Source: Serinus canaria
Taxonomy: Eukaryota > Chordata > Aves > Passeriformes > Fringillidae
Assembly: GCF_022539315.1 (NCBI RefSeq)
Contig: NC_066343.1
Coordinates: 51,011,973 to 51,075,972, forward strand
Length of the DNA stretch: 64,000 nt
Reading direction: 5' to 3'
The position numbers and the translations under genes were made by a program. This document shows positions 10,901 to 22,900 of the stretch, in pieces. A model generated the notes under the pieces. The model searched no databases, was not told the DNA's origin, and saw only the letters and a list, made by a program, of their open reading frames with translations. The stretch's first letter is position 1. Each line of letters opens with the position of its first letter.

Positions 10901-13900
10901 TTGTGTCTTGCAGAGCGCGCGTACAGCCTGCCCGAGCAGTCCTGCCAGCAAAGGTACGGGCGCGCGTCACCGAGAGCCGGGAGCGGGTCTGTGCAACAGT
11001 GCCATCCTGGGAGCCCTGGGGGCAGGAGCCTTCCACGTGGGCTTTGAGCAGTCGGGTAGAGGCCCCTGGCTTCTGTGAACTCGTGCTGAAGCCGTCTGCC
11101 AAGCTCAACCCAGCTTTCACCACGCACGTCCTGCAGCAGGGGTTTACTGGGACATGCAAAGTAGGGATGGGCTCCTGCCTGCTGCTGGGGCTCCGTCCGC
11201 TGCGGGAATGTCCAAACCACTGCAGTGAAAACAGGGGAGCCTTTGATACTAACTTAACATAGGCTGGCCTGTTACACATGGCACATGCAGAGCGCTTCTT
11301 TTGTCCAGGGATAGTGATCTTTTTCATAAAGTGTAAAAACCCACAGCAAAGCGTGTAATTGTAAATGTTGGTGAAACAAGCGCTGTCCAGATTCTGGTGT
11401 ATCTTAATTAATGGAGTGTTTCCACTGGAATGAGGAACATTTTTTCACTGGTCTCTATTTTAGGATTCAGGAAGAGGGATGGAATAAATACGTTGTACCC
11501 TCAAAAAATGAGTCTGAGAAATATAAAGTGAGTCGGACTTTCAGCTTTCTGATGAACAGGATGACCAGTACACGGAATAAAGGCAAGGTAATTTGGGATT
11601 CATGTCCATATTATTGTGTATGATTATGTCACTCTAATTAAATGAATTATAGATGGAGTGCTAATTTTTCATGTAAAGATAAATTGTTTATTACAAAACC
11701 ACAAAAGTCATATGAAGACTCTTTTCACTTTTCTTTTTTTTAAATTCAAAACACATGTAGGTTACCCTGAAATAGCCTTTGTATTAAAAACCAGCTTTCC
11801 TTTGATATCATTACTGATTCTGCTTGGTGATTTAGCCAATATTTAAATGTATGAATTACATTTAAGAAATACTTTCATTGTTAAATAAAATTAAGAGATA
11901 TGGGCCTGTTCTTGGAATTGCACTCAAAATGTAATTGAGTATATAAGCTTATACATTAGGGTGTAATTAGCTGAATTTGCCTTATTTGAAGTTAATGGGA
12001 ATTCTTGCATAAGTAAACAATGGATAGTGTTAAAGAGTTTGAGAATTGAGGCCTGCACAGTTGAACAGGCCTACTACGGGAGATAGATTACAACATTGTA
12101 GTTTAATTCTAAGACATCTTAATTTTAGATTAATGACATCAGTTAGCAGCTTGAAAGACAGCCTTGGCCTGCCTACAGGCTCTTTCTGTGTGGCCTTTTG
12201 ATGGTTTTGCAGGCTGCCTAGTATGCCCTCCCGTGCCCCAGGACATCCTAAGGTGTACGGATGTGAAGGTGTTTGTCTGAGGCAGCACCTTCAGGAGTGT
12301 CAGAACTGACCATGAACATGTGAACATGTATGTCTGGTCATGCAGCTTGTGTCTGTGTGTTCTCCTAAAGTATAACAGTCAGTAACTCTAAGTGTAAGCT
12401 AAATATATAGTTATGCCAACAAGGGTACTGGAAAAATAGGCAGAATTTACTAAATTTTTTTACTACTCATTAGAAATATGTTGTTTCTAATGTCCTCTAA
12501 GATCCAAAGATAACTTTTCTAAATTTGCTAAACTGCACCTCTACCTGCAGAGGCATGAGCTAAATACACGTAGAGGATATGTACAGTGTGTACAGTGAAT
12601 GAACAACACTTCTAAAATTTTGTTTCCTGTCCCTCCTCTTTTTTTAGATTTCTAAATGTATTTCTGCCAGTCTTCCTTGATAATGCTTCCAGGCCCAGCT
12701 GCCTGGGAAGTAAAAACAATGCCTATATGATTTTAGGGCTTCAGCAATATTGAGTGTAAGAGCACAGTGTGCTGTTGCAAGTCTTCCAGGACAGGGATTA
12801 AATATTCTAGAATCATTTGGTTTTATAAGGGAATATTTTATTGTTTTTAAAATTGAATAACTTATTTATTTGTTGAATAACAATTATTTTTTTTCCTGCC
12901 ACTGTTTTTGGGGTTGAAGACAAAAAATAAAGATATCAGAGACAAGGAGAAACCAACCAGGCACAATTTTACAAATGGGACTTTCCCAGGAGTTATCCCA
13001 TGTATGGTCTGTGAAAAGGCCCTCCTAGGAAAGGAGTCACTGCAGTGTTCTTGTAAGTAGCTGCTGGCTTTTACTTGTGCATCTACAGTGCCCTGAATGC
13101 TGTTCTGACATCCTGGTTCAGTGTGTTGTTTGAAACCTTGTCATCCTTTGGATGTACCTGCTTTATGGAATGAGCTGAGGTTGACAAGGGAAAGGGAGGA
13201 AGGACAGCAGGTAACAGATTCAGAAAGAATTGCTGGTCTTCTAGCCCTAGCACATTAGGCAGAAACTTCCCTCTAGCCTATATCTGTACTCAGAGAATCC
13301 TGAGGATCACTTTTATGAGTGAATATGAAAAAGGGAAAACTGAAGCCTCAGAGTACATTTTCTGCAGACTGGGGACCCTGCTTGGTGCCAGGCTTTGAAA
13401 CATACCTTCTCTTTCAGATTGCAGCGTGATTGTGCATAAAAGCTGCAAGGAGTGCGCTCCTGTGTGCACCAAGGTAACCTCCTACACTGGTCTTACTAGA
13501 GGATACTTGCTTTCTGAGGGGCTGGAAACAATGAAGGAAAAAAGAAAATACACACAGGCTGCCCAGACCCAGTGTCTGTATGAAGGGCTGCAAGGGGGTC
13601 AGATTGGCTAATGTGAGCAACAGAGCAAACACTGCTTGCTCTGTTTGCTTGAATAACAATTTTTAGTTGGGGGTTGAAAATGAGTTTCAAGAAGTATTTA
13701 TATTTTTGAAGGGTCGCAAGCTCAGACTGTGAAATGGTGTTCCTGGAGGGTTACAGAACGGATTGAAAAGAAAGGCTTCTCAAAACCCCAGAGAGAAAGA
13801 ACCCTTGTGTACGGGGGGGATTCCATATGTTTGGAATAATGGAAGGCAGAAATGGAAGGGGCTCTGGCAGGTGACTTCATCTACCTCCTAACCCTTGGGC

Positions 13901-16900
13901 TGGGTCACTTCTAGGTAACAATTTGTGCAGATGTTTGTTCTAGGTAACAGTTTGAGCAGATGTTTGTTCTAGGTAACAATTTGGGCAGATGTTTGTGTCA
14001 CCCATTCTGGGAAACCTGTGGAGGAGGAGACTCCACAGCTGCCTGCCTAGACAATTGTCCCCAGTGTTCAGCTGCTTCTGAGCAGGGCAAAACCAGCGCT
14101 CAAGCTGGTGGATACTACTTCAGTGGTTAAGACGGAATGCATGCGTGGTGAGGTTATCATAACAAAGCCATAATCTTGAAACCGGTTTAAGGCTACTGCT
14201 CTCAAGAAATAAAATGAGACTTGGGGAGAAATGTGCCACAATGATGCCGGTAATTTTTCACATTTGTGGGGTGTGTCTTTCTGGTGTACCACCACATCAC
14301 GGTGGCTTTCGAGGAGTGCATGATTCCATACTGATTCTTTAGCATAAACAAGCATTAAACTTTACATAAATCAAGTGGGTTTAATTTTGTTTATAATTTT
14401 CACATCATGGTCTTGCACTAATTTCTGGGAAACTTTAGGCACTAAGACTGCTGAACTGGTGGCTTAGGTTCCTGGGGATGGTGGGTTACTTGCAAGAGGA
14501 CACAAGAACCCTCAACTCATCTCAGCAAGAATGCAGTGCAGGAAATGTTCACTGACCCACCTGAAGTGAAGTATATGCCCAAGTGCAGCAGGCTTTTGAT
14601 GCAGTTTTTGCAAAAGTCCACTTTGGAAGGGGGAGCGGTTCTGCCTTTTGTACCCATGCTTCAGATAGTGTACTACCACAAATGCTTTGATTTTATTTGA
14701 GTATAAAGCCCTGAATGTGCACTTTTCTTGCAGCCAATACTCATATAGAGAAATTAGAATGTTGTAACTCAGTCTGCTTAGAAGAAATAGTTTTGTATTG
14801 TACTTCAAATATTCAAATATTATTATATTTGAATAAAATAATATTAAAATATTCCGCTTTGAATATTATAATCTACCATTAACTAATAAAATTAGTTATT
14901 AGAAGGAATTAGTACCATAATTTAGGAGCACTTTCTTGTAGCCCTTTGTGTGATGGTGAAAAAAATACTGACTTGACTGTTAAGTATATTATCAGCTATG
15001 TGATTTCAAAAAATCATTTTTTTCAGAAATCCCAGGAGAAATACCATAATAGAAACAAGCTCCAAGTTGGTGTGACAAGTAAGTTAGGTATAAACCTAGC
15101 ATTTCTAAGGCAGGCCTTGGTTAAAAATCATGTTGCTGACAGCATGAACTTTCCCATGTAATTTCTCTGTTTTTAATTTTTGTTTCTGTATTTGTAAGAA
15201 TGGGTGTTTGTCTCAAGTATGAATGGATTATTTTTTTTTTTTGAGAGATCACTGTGGAATTAACTCATCCTCTACTAAAATGAGTGTGAATTTACTTTAT
15301 TTTCAGTGAAAACAAAAAATAAAGTAGCCAGTTGTGTCTATACCATTTATTTGTGCACAAGTATTTGCACACCTATAGAGCCTGTGTGATTTGAAATTAT
15401 TTCCTTGTCAAATGATAGCCCCAGAGTGGCTATTCCACATTGCCTACAGGCTTATTTTTGTATTCTGTGAAGGAGCATTGTGGTCATGTACCTTGGCAAG
15501 TGGGCGATCTTGATACCTGATGTAGGTCAATATGAACACCAGACAGCATTTCTCAGTATAATTCTCAGTGCTGTTGATGACATCCTCTGTTAGACAATGA
15601 CAAACTCATTGTTTGTCAAAATGTTGTGTTGTGCTTTGCCTCACAGATTCCCTGCCTGGAGACGTTTCACAGATGGTGCTGTCCTCAGTGCATCCTTCTT
15701 TCTCTGTGCCTACTGGACTGTCTCCTGGAAAGAGGGAAGCCTCACAACAGCCCTACCCCTTGTCCAAAAGTGTTCCCAGTGCCAGTTTGGAAAGGTAGAG
15801 GGGCAATTGCAATGGACTATTCTAAATACATTCTTCAGGATTTTTATGAAGATTTAAAGCATGAAATAAATGTGGGTTTTTAAAATTTTATTTCTGCTCT
15901 AGAAGAGCTACACAATTTTCCAGACAAGACTCTGAGACTAGCACCTGGAAGTCCAAGTCACAGTCTGAAGAGATGTTACAAGCATTAGGGACCTTTTCTT
16001 CAATGGATGCTTTTATGATGGAAGGTGAGAATATTGCACAGATGTTGCATCTTATAGCTAGTATTGGAAAGTGAAAACTCTTTAGCTGATTTAGGAAGAC
16101 ACTTCATCTTCTCAATGAAGAGCACTTCTTTTTGATAATTTCAGTTACATCCCTCTTTAAAATGAAATCAAACAGATTAGTCTTAAAAAAGAACTTTTCC
16201 TTTCTTCCTTGTAACTAACTATTTTATAACTTTTGGAATATTTTAAGTATGCTATTACCATTTTAAAGTAACAGGAATAAATGTACTGGCATCCTTGCAG
16301 AAACAGAACAGCAATACACTTTTCTTTTGCACTCATTCAGTTGACTCTGTTGACAGTGTCCATTGCAAATTGTAAGCCTGCAACACTTGCATTTCCTCAG
16401 CAGCCCAAATTCTTAACTCCTAATGGTAAGCTGTGCTCTTACAATAGCTGCATAGCCTTATGAAGCAAATAGAAGTAGATTTTTTGTGTAGCTAGGTGTG
16501 AGACTGAATATGAAAGCTGAAGGGCTTTCACTCACATAGGATGGTGCACTGGGCATCTGATATTGGAAATGTTGAATTTTATTTTTAAATATTAAAAGGT
16601 TTCTGCAAGCAAAGAGTTATAAAAAGGATTTAATTTGAGGAAAGAAGAATGTTTCTTACCTATCCTCCTCCCCTTCTGTCACAAAAGCAATTCAACACTT
16701 TGGTAATAATACTCACATCTGGCAAACTTTGCTGTAGTAAAGATAGTGCCAGCATTTGAAGAAGTCTTACCTATAGTTCATCTCTGTGATGTGTTCCCCT
16801 GACTATATGAATAGATCTGCATGTGCCAAGGAACTTCCCTTACTCTTTGTATGTGTGGTGTTAAAGAAATACAAATTTTGTCATAGATGATGTGGATTTG

Positions 16901-19900
16901 TCTCAGTGGACTGATCTCTGCACAGATGCAGAAGAGTTTGAGGCAGACTCCTGGAGTCTTGTTGTGGATCCAATGTTCTGTAGCAAGCAAGAAAAGGATG
17001 TCGTCAAGCGGCAGGATGTCATATTTGGTCAGTATTTCAAAGCTGTGTGTAAATTTAAATGCAATTTGGTTCATCAAATAGAGAGGGAACCTACATACTT
17101 TATGGCCAGAAGAATGAGTGCTTCAACTCAAAACAACAAGAAGGTTCAAAGAACATTTTTATCACAAAATACAATGTCTTCTAAACTAAGGAAAGTTACC
17201 TTCTGGTAGGTGTGGCTACCAGAGACACACCTAGCCTGCTCACAGAATGGTTGAAATTGGAAGGGGCCTCATCCCAACCTCAGCTCAAGCTATTACAACC
17301 ACAGCTTGTTCAGTGCGATACAGAGGGAATTGTGTCAGAGCCAGATAAATTAAGTTTTCCTACTGACATAATCGATCAGGTTTGATTCACACCAAAAAAG
17401 AAATTATGACTGTGTATTTGATAGACTAGTCTGTCTTATAAGGTGTGCAAAATATTCAGGTGATTACTACACTATCCTTTTTTCTTTTATACTGCAGAGC
17501 TGATGCAAACAGAAGTACATCACATCCATACCCTGTTCATTATGTCTGAAATATTCAGGAAAGGGATGAAGGAAGAGCTGCAGCTTGACCACAGTATAGT
17601 GGACAGAATATTCCCCTGCTTAGATGAGCTGCTGGAGGTGCACAGGCAATTCTTCTGCAGAATGAAGGACAGGCGGCAGGAATCGTGTACGGCAGGGAGC
17701 GAGCGTAATTTTGTCATCAGCAGAATTGGGGACATCCTTGTGCAGCAGGTAGAAGTATCAGTTCTGTTAATCCTTTAAGTGCTTAGGGTTCCAAATTAAA
17801 CAGTTTTTTTACTCCAAAACTTCTGTGGGCAAGAAGACGATTATGGTTGCCTCAAAAAGATTCAAAACCTGTCCTGTCCTGATTATTTCAGGATGAAATA
17901 GAAATATGAAAACATATCTTTATTGTCAGGTAGCTGTGGTGAACTTGGGGTGCATTTCTCCCTATGTGGTATGAGTGACAAGGGAAGTGATGAACTTGGT
18001 CATGTTTGCAGTAGAAGGCTGTTGTCATACTATGGACTGCAAAAAAGGGAAGTAATGGATTCAGTTTATCAGCTGAGGAGAGATGGAGAGGAAACTACCC
18101 ATCAATTTCTTGCAGTAATCTGGCATCCCAGATCAGTTACATCTCAGGATACTGCTCAGTAGGGAAGGGATGGTTGCAAGGTGTTTCCTGTGGTTGAAGA
18201 ACAGCTAACTGATGGCTTGGCATTTCCCCCTCAGTTCCTTGTGAAAGGGAGGTGTAGCTTTTCACCTTCTGTCAACTTTTTTTCACTCCTCTGAAATAAA
18301 GAGCTGAGATGTTAACTTATCTAGGAACAATGTGGAGATCAGACAAAAGTAAATGATCCTCAGAGGGTTGTGTTTGGAAAGAGGTGAAGGAAATGCTGTT
18401 ATAGCGTTCTAGCTCTTACTGGCAAGAGTACAATGGAGGTTGCTTTTGGTCTCTCCAGCCTGCATTCCTCTTTTTGCTCCTAAAAACATCTAGCAAATTT
18501 TCATTCTATAGTGACAGGCCTACAGACAGGTTAGTGAAATTCATAGAACTTGATAAACCATTAATGTAAAAGTTCCCTATTTGTACAAAATTCACTAGTT
18601 AAAATTCACTTTTCTGTCAGATAGAATGTTGAGCATGATTCACTTATTAATTTCTTCAGTTTTCAGAGGAAAATGCAACTAAAATGGAGAAAATATATGG
18701 AGAATTTTGTAGCCATCAGAAAGAAGCTGTTAATCTCTTCAAAGAGCTGCAACAAAACAAGAAGTTCCAGAATTTTATTAAAGTAAGTTAATGTGGAATC
18801 ATGAGCACTACTGACAAAATGTTCAGGAAAAAGGTACATAGCTATTACTTAGATTTAGGGTTGGAATTATATTCAGTCACTCACTTTAAATGGCTAATAA
18901 AAATGGCAAAAGTTTTTTCTCCTTAACTAGTGAGCTGATAAATCACAGTTTTCTTTCAATTTTAGAATGCTATGGCATCCAGTGTGCATTACACACATGT
19001 TCCTGTTACAGTATGCCTCATCCCTCAGCTCAGCAGCTGTTACTTGGGGATGGTTCTGATTACCCAGCATTTGTTTTAACTTATTCTAATGCTTTTAAAT
19101 CATATTTCTTATTAGTCAATTGGTGGTTTAATATGCATTTACTACCTAAGGTATATATTTACATCTGTGCAGCTGAGAAATAGCAACCTGTTGGCACGCC
19201 GCAGAGGAATCCCTGAATGTATTTTGCTCGTCACCCAGCGAATCACCAAATACCCTGTTCTGGTTGAAAGGATATTGCAATACTCAAAAGGTAGATAAAA
19301 GCTAAAGTGTTGCTTCATGTCTGAAATCCTAGCACACTTCTAATGTAAGGAATTTGCACAGATACAATATCACAAAAGATTAAATTCACTGCTCTGCTGA
19401 GATACAACCAGAGCAACATTAATACCTACTGTTCAGGCAAATGTCACCTGAACAGGGCTGTCTGGTCTATATAGGTCTTGTCAAGGGTGGTTTGGGAAGA
19501 TTTCTGATATTCCAGCCAGGCAGGACATAGAAGTCCAGAAGAACATACTTGTTTTAGGAAAAGACCTTGACTAAAGTATGTGAACTAGCTCAGATACACA
19601 TGTGTACCTTTGGAATTAATTCTGGGGGAGCCTATTCTAAGTAGGACTAGGCAAACATTTTGTAAATTACTCTGTGTTTTTTCAGGCAAAGCTTGAATGC
19701 CCTCTGGAACTTAGTGCAACTTTTTACAATTACTATTAACTTAAAGATCTTGCCTCTTAAATGGGCAGCAAATGAGCCTTGTAGAAAGTTGCATATACAA
19801 TGCAAATCCTTTGTACTTGCAATCCTGTTTCAAGGGTACTTTTGTTTAGCCAGAAGAATAATATACTATATGACTTACTTAGCCACTGATTTTTTTTTTT

Positions 19901-22900
19901 TTTTTTTTTGAGTGCTTGCACCTTATAAATATGTCAGGAACTATTCAATGTGTTGTTTTGGCTAGTGAATAAATCTGAGGTACAGATCATCTTTTAATAG
20001 GTGAGTCAAGTGTATATACCTCTAATAATTCTAGTAAAAATGGTTTCAAGGTTTAACTTAAATTAACAAATTTATCAATTTAAGGTTTGCATCAGGCTGA
20101 TTGTTTCCAGAAAGCAAGGAATTATATCTTCTCTTGAACATGCTGACTAGTGTCTTGTTTATTTTTTGTTTCATACAGAAGGAACAGAAGAACATAAAGA
20201 CTTGTGCAAAGCCCTCCGTCTAATTAAGGATATAATAGCAGCAGTAGATTTGAAAGTGAATGAGTATGAGAAAAAGCAAAAGCTGTTGGAAATTCTCTGT
20301 AGAACTGAAAACAAAACATATACGAAGCTGAAAAATGGCCATGTTTTTAGGAAGCAAGACTTGATGAGGAAAGAGAGGATACTTCTTCATGAAGGTTTAG
20401 TGTGTTGGAAGACAGCAACTGGTCGGTTCAAAGGTATTTAATCTGAGCAGTAAAGTCCTTTAACTCTTTATTTGCAAATAACATTCAAAGACTGGTTAAA
20501 GAGTGAAAACACTTTCTTGTGCTATATTGAAAATAAGAATGTCTGAGGTAATGGTATTGCCAATGTCACACTAATTTCTGGATGATCAGTTCCAGAAGCC
20601 GCCATGATTTGTGAGTAATCTGCGTTAGGAACACAAGTTCACATTCAAATTCATCTGCATTTATTCCTCCAATCCCCTCCTTCTAGTTTTTTGGTTTTCA
20701 ATTTCATTTCATAATATAATGTTTTCTCTTGTACATTTTAATTGTTCACAGTATTTGCTATTGAAAATAGCTTATTAACAATTCATTGGTAATGAGACAT
20801 CTGTAGTAGAAAAGAAATTCTTAAGCCACATTTGGCTGGAGCACAATTTTTACATGCAAGCTCAGATTTTGATTTTTGGTATTAATCATGTGTTAGGGGT
20901 TGGGGTTTTTTTAGACCCTTCCGGTTTTTGCTGTACAACTTTATAAAGCTGTCTGTTGATCATTATTCTAGAAATGCTTTTACCAGTATAATACTGTGCT
21001 GTGAGTGTATGTTACAGCACAGACAAAGCAAGGTTATGTGAGATAGCCTTTGCCAAGCTTAGGGAAGTTGTACTGCCATTGGTGCAAGGATTTCTTCTTT
21101 CCCCGGGTCTGTGTTGCAGCATGGTGCACTTTCCTGGGAGATACAAAGTAGGGATGTGCAAGTGCTTCATGGGCTAATTCAGATATTTCCTGTTTCGTTT
21201 ACTGTGGGATTCAACAAGATATTTCTTCATTGGGGCTTCTCCCTTTATAAAGTAAGAATTTAACACTGATTGCACTAATTTTAATTAAAAGCCATTATTT
21301 TCCATTTCTAATTTTAAGACACCTTAGCTCTGCTTCTAACTGATGTACTACTGTTCTTACAAGAAAAGGATCAAAAATACATCTTTGCAGCTGTTGTGAG
21401 TATATTATCAGATATTTTAATACATATGTTGTATATTTATCAAAAATTAGGTCCTTATCCAGTGCATTCCCACATCTTATTTTTTTCTAAAATCCTAGAA
21501 TTGTATATCAGTATATAGAAAATTAATTTTTTTTTTCAAAAGTAAGTGGTTTTCAAAAGTAAGGATAAAAATAACTGAATTATATCTTTAATGTTGTGCC
21601 TTACATGACTGTGAAGATAGGAAATAATACAGGCTCTTTCGGTTGTCTATTATAAATTTTAATTTTTTTTTCCCATAAAACAAACTGAAGAGCAATTGTT
21701 ACAGAAAATATAGTAGTAAGCACACATAAAAAACATGAAAGGTTATGGAAAGATGTTCCCAAAATATATAAATGTAAACATTATATGAATATTGTGTCTA
21801 AATATCAGTGAGCCTCTGAGATTTTCTTTTTAGCACATATCTAGTGCTTAATTTGTTCGTTGACATATTTTAAAGAATAGTTTAAAAGGATGTCTGATTA
21901 CTCAAAACTTTCAGTAGTCTGACTATACCAGGACTAGTGTTAGTCCAATGAATTGAATAATCATGTTCTTCCTAGAGTGTGGTGTTTTATAAGAAAGTAA
22001 TTAATTATGCGTGTGCTTTGACTGTTTCCTCCAGGACCAGAAGCCTTCTGTTATCTCCCTTCAGAAGCTCATTGTAAGAGAAGTAGCCAACGAGGAAAGG
22101 GGGATGTTTCTGATCAGTGCCTCCTCTGTGGGGCCTGAGATGTATGAGGTTCATACCAGCTCCAAAGAAGAACGTAACAACTGGATGAGGCATATTCAAG
22201 AAGCAGTGGAAAGGTAGGGAAAAAGGTAGTAGTAGTCCAAAGCAGATGGGAGGTTGGTTGGATATTCATGGCAGCATGTTCTTTGTTCTGCATTGTACTG
22301 GGTCCATCTGTGAGTCTGGGTTTTCCTCTGAGCTCAAGGTGCCAAAACCTCTTCATAACTCCTGCCATACTTCCCATATCCTTCCTGATTTCCCGCTGAA
22401 TCAGCAGACCCTTTCTGTTCCTCATGAGACATCCTTCCCAGCCATTGTACCAGCCTTCCCTCATCTTTGCCTTCGGCACTGGCTGCCTTCCAAGGTCCTG
22501 CACATGTCCATACAGCCGTTTTGAGGAAATCACAATTCATGCCTCCTATCTTGGCGTCAGCACATTAAGAATGGTGGGGAAAACATTGCTTCTGATGGGG
22601 CCCAAGCTTGTGCTTGGGACAGCAGACCTGTGGGTGTGCACCAGCCACTCTTGCTGCACAGTGCAGCCTTACCAGAGCAAGAAGGAGTCCTACACTTACT
22701 GCTTCTTAAAAGAGGCAGACGAATGGCATGCTTCTGGGTTGTTGCAAAAGATGCTGGTGTTGTGTTCTGTTTATTGTGAACATAACATTGTATTGAAGAT
22801 GAATATATGATGTGCAGATTTTGCTTTATCCATCTTTGTCTTTTATTTTTGAAGTTGTCCAGAGGAAGCAGAAGAAGTAAAAATGAGTGAATCTGATGAG

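Noticed and set aside
10803..11327. 174-codon minus-strand ORF overlapping exon 5
   Set aside because: Explained by the high GC content of the CpG-rich patch, which removes stop codons; antisense to a real exon.
16399..16424. Candidate 25-nt exon between 'tttcctcag' and 'gtaagc'
   Set aside because: In the required phase it brings in a TAA stop, and exons 11 and 12 already join in phase without it.
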